42,353 bases of DNA from Reticulitermes lucifugus. Taxonomy: Eukaryota > Arthropoda > Insecta > Blattodea > Rhinotermitidae. The translations under genes and the position numbers were made by a program. The stretch covers positions 388 to 42,740 of the forward strand of contig JAKCWW010004183.1 in NCBI GenBank assembly GCA_026260175.1, written 5' to 3'. The notes under the pieces are model-generated. The model did not search any database. It had not been told where the DNA came from and saw nothing but the letters and a program-made list of their open reading frames with translations. Below are positions 28,401-39,534 of this stretch, in pieces (the first letter of the stretch is position 1; every line of letters starts with the position of its first letter).

Positions 28401-31400
28401 ACACTCATATGTGACTAATAATGTGCATTTAGTTGTTACAATAAATTAAATACATTTACATACTGTATTAGTTTCATTATGTTTTGTTGTCAAACTAGAC
28501 GAACAGATTTTGATTACATTTGCTAGTTAGAACCTTTGAAAAGTTTACTGATAAGAGGAATTTTGGTCTATTAGACAACAAGAACAACTACTTCTTATAA
28601 AGATCTAAATACGAGAAGATGAAAATGTTCCAGACAAAAATTGTAAAGATATTGGAATAAAGATTTTATACCATGCGTATCTTTCTTGTTCTCATTTTTG
28701 AGATAATGTCTACAGCATTGTAAAGTGAACAACAGGTATGTACATAGAATGATAATTGACAAGGGGAAACTGATGCACTCAAAAAAAAAAAACTGTTTCA
28801 GTACCACTTCGTCCACCAAGTCCCACATAGATTGTACTGAGAGAGAGGCCAGATACCCCTCTGAGTCATTGCACATCCCTGTTACATAGTATAGGCCTAT
28901 CAGTTGCTTATGTCATCAGGGTAGGTGATGGAGGTAGCAGGTTCCTCTGAAACATCAGTACACTTATAGCAGACAACATGGCAACACATCCCACAAAGGG
29001 AGTATTTCCATAGACACTGCTCTGAGAACCTTAAATCTCACCTGTATTCCTTTGTATGTCAAGTGGATACACTACTGATGAAAGAATGCATGACACTCCT
29101 TCATAAGGATTTCCATTAACTAGTATGGCTTGCAAGGTATACTCAGTAAAGTAATGCCTCAAGTGCCCTTTATTTTATATCGGAGTTGTATATTTAATAA
29201 TTAATTTTGGTTAATTCTTAATACACATAATAACATCCATCCCATAATGTTATGATACATATTCATTTTAGGCAATGGAACACTGCATACTACAAAACAA
29301 TGCTATCAATATTTATGAAGAATATTTTGAAAATGTTGAATCGACTACACTTATGGAACGTTGTTCAGCTCGTACACTGAACGTTTATCGAGACCCTAAT
29401 AAAGTAAAACGGCCTGTCACTCATCTGTCTTGGTCTCCTGATGGTGGGACTCGGCTGGCAGTGTCACACTGCAATTTGGAATTCCAACAAACACCACACG
29501 ACCTTTCCACTTTCTCATATATTTGGGAAATAGGTGAGTGTTGAACAACATTTACTGCAGCATGGGTTCAGATCAGTAAAATTATAAAAGGGGTTCTTTA
29601 AGGTTCCATACAAACTCTCCTGTAGTTTCTGAACCATATTAATGAGCTCAGTATGCATATCCATCCATCTGTTCCCTCTTCAATTACAGAATTCTAGTGT
29701 TATATACTAATTCATGTTCCTTAGTTTGAAAGCTGAGCAATTGCCATCATAAAAGTAGTCTCAAGAACATAGTCACCAGAGGCACAATAGCCTATAATAA
29801 TGCTGCTTCAGCATCAAATTCTGCTCTTACAACTTGCCAAAAATATGTCAGATTTGACAACTTAAATTTTTTGTCTTGTGTTCAAAGATATTTTCGAAAT
29901 AACTTAGGCCAATGAATCGATTTCAGTTGGAGTATATTGTCCCTTGGCTATCACTCCCTAACAGAGTACCAGATAACATTACTTATTTATTTTGTACATA
30001 TTTTCATGTCTTATTTCAGTGAACTGCAATTTTTTGTGTGCAAAATACTTTACGTATTTTACCATTTGTCATACACTGCAGCAAAATACAGTGAAAATAA
30101 ATGTTTGATTCCACAATCAGTGTGGTAAGAGATAGTACTTTAAAGGCTGTGTAATTTAACTTGTCTTCTACATTCAGGACATGATACTATTACACTGCAA
30201 AGCAAACTATCAACTAGTGTTTAACCTAAGATAATACTTTACCTGCAGAAAATCCAAATAAGCCTCAGCTCACATTGAAGCCCACAGTGCCCATAGTCTG
30301 CCTGGAATATAACCCTAAAGATCTGAACTGCTTAGTCAGTGGTATGTTCAGTGGACAGGTGGCTTTCTGGGATGTAAGGAAAGGCTCAACACCTGTGGAT
30401 ATTAGTATTTTAGAGACTAGTCATAGAGATCCTGTATACAATGTTTTATGGATAAATTCAAAGTCAGGAACTGAGTTCTTCTCTTCATCTACTGATGGAC
30501 AGGTAAGTGACATCCTTCTTTATTTACTGCAGCTATACTGCATCTGTGTAAGCACTGTATTACACAGTACTGATGAAATAAGTTTCTATGCATTTCCTTC
30601 ATATTGTTTTCTAAATGTGGTTCTTTGGTATACCAAGACTGCTGAGCAGACTATTCATGGTTTACTGTCCCATTGCTACAGACACAAGATATGTTCACAA
30701 TCACATTAACGATATGGTAATAAAATTCTGAAGTGCTCAGAAAATAGCAGAAATACACTACTGTATTTGCAATGTACAACATCTTCATTGAGCAGCAGGC
30801 AATTATTGGACCTGCTTTTATAAAACTAGAAAAATTCACCCCTTCAGTAGCTGCTATATTTAATCTGGCATTATGATTGCTTGCAAAACAATATGTGTGA
30901 TAAGCAGTGCAGAACTAATTCTGATATGCAATGACACTTCAAGTGTTAAGGACAAAACATTTTGGAAATACTGTATATATATGTCATCAATAATGCTGTC
31001 ATAATTGCTTCAATTCATGATTTATGAGTGAGGAGAATTAATATACAGTCAGGCTGCACAGGCACCCACTGCAGAAGTTTGCATTAATATCACATATTGG
31101 TTTTTGTGTTTGCTGATGATTTAAGTGAGTTGTCTTTGAAAAATAATGTTAGTATGATTAAATACATATGTAATATTAATTCAGTATTTAAACATTATGT
31201 TGTATGAATGATGATAGGATACAGCAGACAAAAGTAAATAAAGATGATTGATCAAATAAGATGTCAGCCTCTTTCAGAGCGATATGTTATACTGGGTTTT
31301 AAATCAGTGATATTGTATTTATAATGATGCAAAGAAGAATCAAAAGCATGAAAAGCTGTAAATAACACATTTTACAAATGTGTGTACGCTGATTTGGAGG

Positions 31401-34400
31401 AAATGTGGAATCCAGCTGCATGATGGATGCTCTATGGTTAAAGTAACAGGTATTTCATTGCAAGTTGTCACAGGTCATGTGTTACACATGCACAGGTTAT
31501 TAGTGTTGTTGCTGCAGCTGTGACTTTTACTGGCACAAGCATTAAGCATAATGCAGCAGATGTTTATTTCATACATGTAAGTATCTGTACTGCACTGCAG
31601 ATGGTTTTCTACATGCCAGAACATACATGTCCTGCTCTAAGACAACTGTAATAGTGAATAAAGAGTTGCTTGTATCATATGTTGAAATAACACCAAGTAG
31701 ATTTGGATTGTATGAGGCCTAACAAATAGCTGAATTTACTAAGTGTTCTTATACTTTGTACTATAGAAATAAAACTATTCTCCAAAAATAAGGAGTGCCT
31801 TAAAACAATATAATTTTATCTTGGGTTTCTTAAAATACCCTGTTGCATGATAAGATAATACTGAGTTTCATGTACTGCACGATTTATTTCGTTTCATAGG
31901 TTAAATGGTGGGACATGAGAAAATTAAATGAGCCAAGTGAAACACTAATACTTGATATAGTCAAAGGAGAAGAACAGATCTTAAGTCGAGCCCTTGGAGC
32001 TTCATGTCTGGAATATGAAGGGACAATTCCAACACGTTTTATGGTTGGTACAGAAAATGGATGTGTGATTAGTTGTAACCGTAAAGGAAAGACTCCTGCT
32101 GAAAAAATTGTGTGCAAATATACTGCACATGTTGGGCCTGTATATGCCCTTCAAAGAAATCCATCTTTTGTTAAAAACTTTTTGACTGTTGGAGACTGGA
32201 TGTCACGCATTTGGTCAGAAGACTGCAAGGAATCATCAATAATGTGGACACAGTAAGCCAATATTCTGTGTACATTGACATACTACCTTTCTCCAAAATA
32301 TTTTTCATTCAGAAATAGGGTTGTGAACACAAATACTTCTTTCATATGACATATTCTATGTACAGTTATATACAACAGCTGTAAGATACCAGTGGGGCTT
32401 AAGGAGGTCAAAATTTAGGGGTACATTTACACCACAATCACCATCCTACACAAACTGGTTTACAGAAATACAGACTATATTTATACATAGTCTTCTGGCT
32501 TGTAACACCACACTGTTTGGTAGCTGGTAACACACCTACGTGGCATAAAATCTAAAACGTAATGTAAATTGTTGCCACCATGAAATCTCAAATCTTCAAT
32601 CTATATGCTGCAATGTTTGTGTTTAATAATATAAATTTAGGGTAGACCTAACTAAACCACTCCCCTGTTCATTCAGTTCCAAAAATAAAACACTTATTCT
32701 ACAGAAACAGGCAATTTATGTGTGATGAACCAGGTGTTCCCAGAACCTGCTTATGTTAAATATTGCATAAGAAACTGTACACTTTAATTAGCTTAGGCAT
32801 GTTCTTTTTACATGCATTTGTATCTCTGCAGAGTGTGTATTGAATTGCTTACCCATCATCCCATGTAACAAACTTACAAAGTTACTAATTATGGAAGGAT
32901 GGGGACTTCCAGCCTTTTGACTAACATGCACTACTGTTCCAAGTACTTATAATCTTTATCATATTACCTTTCATCTTTCATTCATATGCAATGTGGATAT
33001 GACATATTTCTAAAGAAATAAAGCCAGTATTTACTTCTGATTTTCAAATGAGACAACAGTCTTAAATGATCTACAATCTTATTTAGATCTGTCATAACAA
33101 CACCCCTCATTCTTCTCTCTCTCTCTCTCTCACACACACACCAAGTCAGCAGAACTTCTTTTCATTGAAATGACTGACAATAATTTTCTGATAATTGTGT
33201 AGCAATCATCAAGCTCAACTTACAGATGGAGCCTGGAGTCCAGCAAGATCTTCGGTGTTCTTCACTACAAAAATGGATGGCACACTTGATGCCTGGGATA
33301 TTCTACAGAATCAAAGGGAAGCAGTGCTCAGTGTAAAGGTACTACATTAATTTAAGGCAGAACAAATAACTGATAATCGCTATTCTGAATAACTGTGGCC
33401 GGGGTAGCATAGTTGATATAGAAACTTGCTATGGGCCTAACAGTCCAGGGGAAATATTTTCTGTACTCACCCAGACTGGCCCCCAGGCCCACCAACCCTC
33501 CTGCAAAATGGGTACCAGGTCTTCCTCCCTGAGGTAAAGTGGCCAGGGTGTGGCATTGACCACCCATCACCTTCTAGCACTGAGGTTGAAGAAAGAGGAG
33601 AGCTATAACTGTCCCCTCCTCTGTGCCTTCATGGCATGTTATACTGTGAACTTTACTTTTTTATTCAGAGTAAGACACAGGTTGTGTCATGGCTCCAGCC
33701 TCCCACTGCAGACGGCCAGGTTCGATTTCAGGCCAGTCCATGTGGGATATGTGATGGACAAAGTGGCACTGGGACAGGTTTTTCTGGGGGTAATTCAGTT
33801 TCCCAGTCAGTATCATTCTACTAATGCTCCATACTCATTCATTTATTTATTGTCAGTACTATATAATCAGCAACTGACAGCAATGTTAAATAAGACACTT
33901 AAAAAAAATGTGTATTATGCATTTTCTTTAATCCAGAATATATCACATCATCATCTAACACACAAACTCATATTTTTAATGTTTTTATACGCAGTATAAA
34001 CAAGTGTTTCTACACAATTTTGCCCATCTGCCTGTATGTTACAAAGAGTAGGGGAAACGATAGTGCCTATAATAATGGAACACTGGGGGAGATATTTTTT
34101 GTGCTGTAGTTGCATGTCTTTAAAGCAAGTTCAGTACTTAAAATTTAATGTAACAAAACAGCCATCATTAACCATCGTTTATGGCAAGCATTCATAAATA
34201 CATATAACTGAAGAGTCAAATGGATATTCTATAGTCAATTTATGGCCCTATTCGTTTGAGAATGGTTTAAAATAGACCTATCAATGACAAAATTGTATGT
34301 CCTGATTTATGCTGGAAAGTTCATTAAAAATGAGTGTCATTTCAATGTGGTCTGGGATCCACATTTCTAAACATTGCATTAATCAGAGAGGATATACCAA

Positions 34401-37357
34401 CATACATATTACAGCTTAATCCTCTTAACACACGAAAGTGAACTTAAAAGGGCCCTGTCCCTTCTAACATACTAAAACAGAGGAAGACCAGCTATGGTAT
34501 TAAACACATCCAGCTACAGAACAGACCATATTCTGTAACTGTGGTGGGTGGAAAGGCAAGCAAATGCCATATCATTATGTTGCATCATACCCACGCATGT
34601 GTCTGTTGCACAACTCAAACTATAGGAAAAGAGAGAATATCGATGAATGTACAAAACTGCAAGTAGTTGGTTATCTTCCCTGATTTGCATCCTGAAACCA
34701 ATATTATGGCGATCACGGCAACAGATAAGGGCAGGGCAGACACTGACATTCTGCGCCCAAAATCGATTTTGAGCTACAAAAATATGATGGGAGGCGTGGA
34801 CATAGCACAGCAAAAGAAGAGACTACAGATTTGGACATCTAAGGAGTAATGGAAATATATTTTCCATTTCGTGAAATACAGTGAAGTTTTGTTCTCTGTG
34901 ACCAAGTCAACAGCCCTGTACACATGTCACATGACAGGCAGTTCCAGTAGGCAATAAGCCTAAGCCTAACAAAGAGTGGAAACACTGCACAGGGTGTTAC
35001 AAAGGAAGCAAAACTGATGTACACAGCCTTGCCAAAAACACTTTATATTCTCATAAACACACTAGGCATGTACAACCACGTGCAGAGTACACTGATAAGA
35101 AAAGAAAAACTGTGAGATTCACAGCATACAAGTGTAAACAGCACATCCTTCAGTTGTGTTATGCTGGCTTCTTCATAAATTACCACCCAAAAAAAGCAGG
35201 GGAGGAATGATAATGTGTATTTTTTTCATGGTGCAACAGCCCCTAGTGGGCCAGGGCCTCCTCATTATTAAGGCTTCCTGATCACACTCAGACACACCAA
35301 ACTTGGTAGGACTCCTCTGGACAAGTAATCAGCCCAATGCAGAGACCTCTACCTGACAACACACAACACTCACAAGAGACAGACATCCATTTCCCTGGCA
35401 GGATTTGAACCCGCAATCCCAGCAAGTGAGCGGCCGCAGATCCACACCTTAGACAGTGTGGCCACTGGGATTGGCATGACCTGTATTGCTGAAGGATAAA
35501 TATAAATGCACACTACAGTAAAACTCTCCTGTAAGGTTTCTTTAGGGAGCAATTGATTTGAACACTAAACTGAAGAAGATAGTAAACAGAGGAAATTTAA
35601 CATTCAGTTACACTAAATGGGGCCCTCTGTATTTATGGCACATTAAATATCTTAGTAATATGCCATAACCATTTCATATTGAAATAATTGGATATTTTTG
35701 AGATACTATGAATTTTGTGCAGCAAAATGCATATATCCCACATATTTTTCTTAAAATTGAAATACCTATAAATACATAACTCATCTTGCAGGACCAAACA
35801 CTAATGTCTGAAATCTTAACGAGTAAATCATTAAATTCTTAAAGCACATCTTATGAATTTATGAAGGCATACTTCTTTCTTTGGGAGGAGAGAACTGCAT
35901 GAAGAAAGGATAAACATTATTAATGATCTACCATCTTACTCTACTGTGTGTGTACTCCAGGTTTGTGACTATCAGCTGAGAAGCCTCAGAGTGCATGATC
36001 AGGGCCAACTGGTTGCAGTTGGAAACAATCTGGGGACTTCCTACCTTGTGGAGTTCTCTCAAAACCTAGCTACAACACAACGAAATGACAAAGCTCTATT
36101 AACTGCTGTAAGTTAAAATTATAAACAGGAAGGAAAATTTGGTTATAGCAGAATTATAAGGGTTATGTCTTCTTCTTCTTTAGGACTACAGCCCTTTAAG
36201 TTTGACCTTGGCTTCCCTGATGACAGATGCCCAATTTGTTCTGTCCAAAGCTATTTCTTCTCCTTCTTTTTACACCCATATTCCTCAAGTCCAATTTGAC
36301 ATCATCCATCCACCTTAATCTAGGTCTTCCTCCCCCCACTTCTTACTGGTTTGCATTCCAGCAACTTTTTGTTGTCCTTTCACCATCCATTCTTACAACA
36401 TGCCCAAGCCATTCCAATCTACATGCTTCAATTACAGTTACAATATTGGGAGATTGAAATTTATTATAAATATACTGTACTTTTCATTTTCACATTTAAA
36501 GTATGCATTTTCTGAGTTCACAATTTAAGAAAACTGTATGCTCTAATAAACGTACAATCATCATTATTCTACGATGGACTTAGAAGAATACATTTTATTT
36601 CCAGATGCTGGAACGTGAAAGTCGCCGTGAAAAGATACTTGAAGCGAGAAATCGAGAGATAAGACTCCGTCAAAGGACAAAGATAGCTGAAATCTCACAC
36701 AAGGATATTGCAGACAGGGAAACATCAAGCAAACCCTCATTAATGTTGGTTGCAGCAGTCAAGAATGCTGAGAAAGACTTTTTCACTGTTATTGAAGGGG
36801 TAATAAAGACATGTCATTAAGTCTTCAGTAGAGGTCAACATTTTTTGAAAGTCAGGTAGCCAGACAAACACTCTAGTCACCAAAAAACAATGAAACATTA
36901 TTGCTTCATGCCTTGCTGTGGCTCTCACCTCTGCTTGGCACATAAGATTAATTACTTCCTGTTTCCACACCATTTGTCCTAATGTCCACAGCCCAGGCAC
37001 AAGATAATGTGTGAGGGGGAATGAATTTAAAAGAGTGACCAATTTTATGACTTATGAATTATGTTTACCTTAATTTCTTTGGAGGTGGTTGACCATTCTC
37101 TTTGTGCCACAAGCAACCAAGTGACAATTTCTTTTGTATGTTTCCTCTCACAGGAACTGGCTAAAATGAAAGCTGAAGCTCAAACAGCTGAAGTAGGAGA
37201 AGATGGCATTAATTCTGAAGTACTAATTGCTGAAGAAACTAAAAAGAAAGAAACCAAGTTTTTAAAACATGGACTTGAAGGTGATGAATTTGAAGATGAA
37301 GATATAGCTGAAAATACAGAAGACGCAAATGAAGGTGGAAGTGCCAAAGAACAGTGA
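25299..37357 (+). CDS. DNAI2: Dynein axonemal intermediate chain 2 (9 exons, 631 aa)
   Basis: Exons are 25299-25481, 27785-27946, 29272-29533, 30249-30502, 31900-32252, 33203-33338, 35961-36107, 36605-36799 and 37154-37357; all phases agree. The product is the IC2-type WD-repeat intermediate chain of the outer dynein arm, needed for beating of motile cilia and sperm flagella. It aligns with recalled human DNAI2 (605 aa) throughout: [118 protein letters not shown] and [30 protein letters not shown]. The WD beta-propeller covers about residues 155-485, followed by a charged helical tail and a Glu/Asp-rich C-terminus. Introns hold hAT, foldback, SINE, piggyBac and LINE remnants; 30503-31899 shows nothing recognisable. 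Confidence 0.97.
26175..26400 (-). mobile_element. SINE, family 1, copy on minus strand (DNAI2 intron 1)
   Basis: Starts gtaaaggtaaag and contains ataaaggcag, cctcagcactag and 'attgtataggaggctggg'. On the reverse strand this is the 3' part of a tRNA-headed SINE that is fuller at 33395-33657. The family is common in orthopteroid and dictyopteran genomes as I recall it. Confidence 0.7.
26642..26770 (-). mobile_element. SINE, family 2, copy on minus strand
   Basis: The reverse strand reads ggcccaggttcggttccagg (B-box-like) followed by gtggacaaagtggcactagg and acaagtttttctctgag. The same order occurs at 33680-33835 and 28755-28870. It lies in DNAI2 intron 1. Confidence 0.65.
27178..27648. mobile_element. 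hAT-type MITE with perfect 8-bp target duplication
   Basis: TTTTAGTT occurs at 27170-27177 and again at 27649-27656. The ends are AGGGTTACCATGTATCC and, reverse-complemented, GTGGGCTGCCATATGTTCC. The 471-bp interior is very AT-rich and has no transposase. It sits 128 bp upstream of DNAI2 exon 2. Confidence 0.88.
27785..27946 (+). CDS. DNAI2: DNAI2 exon 2
   Basis: The acceptor is cttctttctag. Encodes [20 protein letters not shown] through [12 protein letters not shown] to LQLTH|GTGAGT. It joins exon 1 to recreate EHEAN, as in human. Confidence 0.97.
28189..28452. mobile_element. Foldback element, ~120-bp arms
   Basis: The arms pair along nearly their whole length around 28310/28311. The innermost 26 bases (28298-28323) are a perfect palindrome centred on aagctt. 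The right arm has an extra segment of about 20 bp near 28324. Each arm carries a CTGAGGATGGTGC...AAACATG motif, in opposite orientations. It lies in DNAI2 intron 2. Confidence 0.9.
28755..28870 (-). mobile_element. SINE, family 2, degenerate copy (DNAI2 intron 2)
   Basis: The reverse strand contains atgtgggacttggtggacga and agtggtactgaaacag, followed by a poly-T tract, matching the order at 33740-33790. Downstream, 28930-29050 shares a second repeat with 38460-38570. Confidence 0.5.
28930..29050. repeat. Dispersed repeat, copy 1
   Basis: Begins tggaggtagcaggttcctct and ends ctctgagaaccttaaatctc. It is colinear with 38465-38575 (tggaggcagcaggtttctct ... ccgtgagaacctcaaat). Function is unknown. 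Confidence 0.5.
29272..29533 (+). CDS. DNAI2: DNAI2 exon 3
   Basis: The acceptor is tattcattttag. Encodes [19 protein letters not shown] through [17 protein letters not shown] to SYIWEI. It contains the linker and the start of the WD propeller. Confidence 0.97.
30249..30502 (+). CDS. DNAI2: DNAI2 exon 4
   Basis: The acceptor is tttacctgcag and the donor GACAG|GTAAGT. Encodes [16 protein letters not shown], a WD repeat ending [11 protein letters not shown], and SSHRDPVY-like [12 protein letters not shown]. Confidence 0.97.
31900..32252 (+). CDS. DNAI2: DNAI2 exon 5
   Basis: The acceptor is tcgtttcatag. Encodes [20 protein letters not shown], then [19 protein letters not shown] and [15 protein letters not shown], that is, the central WD repeats. 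It ends two bases into a His codon. Confidence 0.97.
33113..33141. repeat. (TC)n(AC)n compound microsatellite
   Basis: A tctctctctctctctctc tract directly followed by acacacacac, 60 bp upstream of DNAI2 exon 6. Confidence 0.9.
33203..33338 (+). CDS. DNAI2: DNAI2 exon 6
   Basis: The acceptor is ataattgtgtag and the donor GTAAAG|GTACTA. Encodes [20 protein letters not shown] through [11 protein letters not shown], matching human YLTDAAWSPVRPTVFF...RMDGTLDIWDF. It is too short to stand out as an open frame by itself. Confidence 0.95.
33395..33657 (+). mobile_element. SINE, family 1, near full-length copy (DNAI2 intron 6)
   Basis: A tRNA-like A-box head (gtggccggggtagcatagtt) is followed by the body, then the tail catggcatgttatactgtga and actttac. 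The body and tail are shared with 26175-26400, 38080-38180 and 41750-41850. It begins 56 bp after DNAI2 exon 6. Confidence 0.75.
33680..33835 (+). mobile_element. SINE, family 2 (DNAI2 intron 6)
   Basis: A B-box-like ggttcgatttc is followed by gatggacaaagtggcactgg, gacaggtttttctggggg and cagtttccc. It lies directly downstream of the family 1 copy in the same orientation. Confidence 0.7.
34660..35212 (+). pseudogene. piggyBac-like transposase remnant (DNAI2 intron 6)
   Basis: Two open frames are recognisable. 34667-34849 encodes [20 protein letters not shown], the conserved Y-NMMGGVD segment of piggyBac-type transposases. 34956-35210 encodes [17 protein letters not shown] through [14 protein letters not shown], then [11 protein letters not shown], fitting the Cys/His-rich C-terminal zinc-binding region. 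The N-terminal catalytic part is absent or unrecognisable, and the two frames differ. No terminal repeats were found. Confidence 0.75.
35230..35475 (-). mobile_element. tRNA-derived SINE on minus strand (DNAI2 intron 6)
   Basis: The reverse strand reads gtggccacactgtctaaggt (head), gcgggttcaaatcctgcc (a good B box), then a body ending ggccctggcccactaggggc tgttgcacca. The head looks tRNA-like but lacks an intact acceptor stem, so it is a SINE and not a tRNA gene. Confidence 0.7.
35961..36107 (+). CDS. DNAI2: DNAI2 exon 7
   Basis: The acceptor is tgtgtactccag and the donor ACTGCT|GTAAGT. Encodes [20 protein letters not shown] through [16 protein letters not shown], matching human VCDEALFCLRVQDNGCLIA...GSQLGTTTLLEVSPGL. 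This is the last propeller strand region. Confidence 0.95.
36165..36455 (-). pseudogene. LINE C-terminal coding remnant (DNAI2 intron 7)
   Basis: The reverse strand encodes [18 protein letters not shown], then in a shifted frame [20 protein letters not shown] and GVK. This is the C-terminal region found after the reverse transcriptase domain of many arthropod LINE ORFs (WxGHVxRM ... RPRxRWxDDVxxDL). It is broken by frameshifts. Confidence 0.8.
36605..36799 (+). CDS. DNAI2: DNAI2 exon 8
   Basis: The acceptor is ttttatttccag and the donor GAAGGG|GTAATA. Encodes [20 protein letters not shown] through [14 protein letters not shown], a charged helix after the propeller. Confidence 0.95.
37154..37357 (+). 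CDS. DNAI2: DNAI2 exon 9 (C-terminus)
   Basis: The acceptor is tgtttcctctcacag. Encodes [18 protein letters not shown], then an acidic tail ([20 protein letters not shown]) and stop TGA at 37355-37357. The human protein also ends in an acidic low-complexity tail. Confidence 0.93.
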   Translation, partial: ELAKMKAEAQTAEVGEDGINSEVLIAEETKKKETKFLKHGLEGDEFEDEDIAENTEDANEGGSAKEQ

Positions 37358-37455
37358 AATCAATGTTAGGAAATGTGAATGAAATCTACATCTGTCAGAA
37401 GTTATAATGTTAATCCCTTCTTGACAGAGTGCCAATTAAAGACAGAACTGTATCT

Positions 37456-37461
37456 AATAAA
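37456..37461 (+). other. Candidate poly(A) signal for DNAI2
   Basis: AATAAA lies 99 bases after the stop codon. A second one lies at 37797-37802. Confidence 0.6.
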
Positions 37462-38079
37462 ATTTTAGTCCATATAAAAATATTCAAGAAATTACTTGAT
37501 TCTGATGTCACAATGTATGCTCTCATACATGTAACTAATAAATGTCATGTTCTATGAGATGTTCATATACATATTCATACACAATCTCTCTGTGACATTT
37601 TTACTTCAGCTCAGCTTTTGAGCAAGAATAAATCCTTGTTATACATGTAACAAATTTTTACAGGATAAGTATAAATTAAAGGCAGTTTGTTAAAAGTTTC
37701 AACAAGTCATCAAACTGGGGTTAGGCATACAGTAGTTTTATATTTAATTTTGATTGCTTTTTGACTAACAGTCCATATGTTTGCTGATTCCAACACAATA
37801 AAATGTTTTTGGTTTCATCTTATGATAATTCTGAAACATTCTTTCACTTCATTATCACCGGAGTATTTCTGACCTCATGACGATTCTTTCAGCAACACAG
37901 AAAGGTAAGAATCAGATGACACCAAGACAGTACTGCACAGTGGATGCTGGATGACTTCAGTTTAATTTTATTGACGGTTTCAAGAGCATGAGAGCTGCAG
38001 GAGTGTAAGCAATGTCATGGAGCAGTCAGTGGCACACTGACTGCTGAAGGTTGCAGACTGCAACAAGTCCAGATTGAAT

Positions 38080-38180
38080 GTAAAGGTAAAGTCATCCTCA
38101 TACATGCCATAAAGGCAGACAAGGGAAGCAGAAGTACAGCTCCATTCATTCTTAACCTTGGCAATTGATGGAGGCAAGTG
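38080..38180 (-). mobile_element. SINE, family 1, fragment
   Basis: Begins gtaaaggtaaag, then catgccataaaggcagacaa and attcttaaccttggca. It aligns with the first 100 bases of the copy at 26175. Confidence 0.65.
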
Positions 38181-38464
38181 TTAAATGCACAAGAGAAATT
38201 AAATAACTTTTAACCACAAAGTTGACTTGAACATCTACAAACAATGTGTAGAACACACCAATGTAACACATTTCTTTTTGGAAGATTATGAAAATATCAG
38301 AGAACTTAAGCTGAAGTGGGCAGAGAAAATCACAACTATAAACAACACTAATCTGAAGACAGCTGTTCTCTAGGATATTACATTGTGTAGTTACGGAGAC
38401 AGGTACCAACATTCCAGAGGACCCTGCTACCTCCACCTTCAAGACAGAAAAATTCTCCCTTGAA

Positions 38465-38575
38465 AATGGAGGCAGCAGGTTTCTCTGAAGCAATGGTAGC
38501 TACCCACATGGCATCAGATTGCACAAAACAGCGACTGTCATAATCACTACCGTGAGAACCTCAAATATATGACCA
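38465..38575. repeat. Dispersed repeat, copy 2
   Basis: Partner of 28930-29050, in the same orientation, sharing both ends. It may be a further SINE body. Confidence 0.45.
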
Positions 38576-39180
38576 CTAGACTGTACAGTGTGCATAAGTC
38601 TGAGAACTTCCAACTGCCAATTTAAAATAAAACACAATAAATTTTTACATAAAGGTACGTCAATGTGAGATTCCTACAGTAATGTAAGTACACGCATGAA
38701 TTTTAAACAAAAAAAAAACTGCTGTTGATTACAACACTCAGGGCATCTGCCAAATGATAAACTTCAGTTTGAATCAGAAAATGTTTTTTTTGGTCAATCA
38801 CTAATTATATTTAAAGCCAAATTATATCTTCACAATTTGAAATATTTCATCAGTTCACATTATATGACATTATATCCTTACTCTTGAAAATCTGGCAAAC
38901 AATAACATAGTCCAGTTTTCTACACTATTAATGTTGGAATCAGCATCCCATTGTGTATATGATCGTATACTCTCTACTCTGACAAAGATTGAAATAGTTT
39001 CTATACTGTCTTATTTGAACTTCCAAACAAAAAGTAGCAGGGCAGTCTTCACTTACTAAATATTTTGATTCATCAAACATCAGTTCAATGGCATAACACA
39101 ATAAGCAGTATGAATAAAAAGAGGCCAGAATGATGTGGAAGATAATATAATATAAATAAAGCATTCTTGAAAGATAAACA

Positions 39181-39186
39181 TTTATT
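39181..39186 (-). other. Candidate poly(A) signal for ENOX
   Basis: TTTATT on + gives AATAAA on -, 131 bases after the stop codon. Confidence 0.5.
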
Positions 39187-39316
39187 AAATAAATTATGTT
39201 ATAAATCAAGAATCTCCATACTGATATACTAAAAGGTAAAGTACACAGAAGCCATTACGCAACAGTTCACTTACATTAAATTAGATACTGCACTGCAGTT
39301 GATAAAATGACAAACT

Positions 39317-39534
39317 TCAGATACTCTGACTTGTTTTAAAACCAGCAAACTGCCACCTTCTCTCCATGTTGGCACCAATACCAGACAACTCCTGGCGAAA
39401 TACAGTTGGAAACCGACACATAAGGGACTCCACTTCACCAGGTCGTAAAGTTGGCTCCATTTTCTGGAGATAAGACCACACATAGTCCACTCCTGCACCA
39501 AAAGGATGGACATGAAGAAAAGTTGCAAGGAGAC
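39317..39534 (-). CDS. ENOX last exon
   Basis: The acceptor is ctcctttattag. Encodes GLLATFLHVHPFGAGVDYVW through QELSGIGANMERRWQFAGFK to SQSI and stop TGA at 39317-39319. This is the family-defining C-terminus. Confidence 0.95.

Larger units (their letters stand above)
37803..39180. other. Spacer between convergent DNAI2 and ENOX genes
   Basis: No coding exon recognised. It contains a family 1 SINE fragment (38080-38180, minus) and one copy of a dispersed repeat (38465-38575). The remainder is AT-rich without visible structure. Confidence 0.6.

Noticed and set aside
35230-35475. A tRNA gene on the minus strand
   Set aside because: Only the A- and B-box-like parts are present. The acceptor stem does not pair and a SINE body follows directly.
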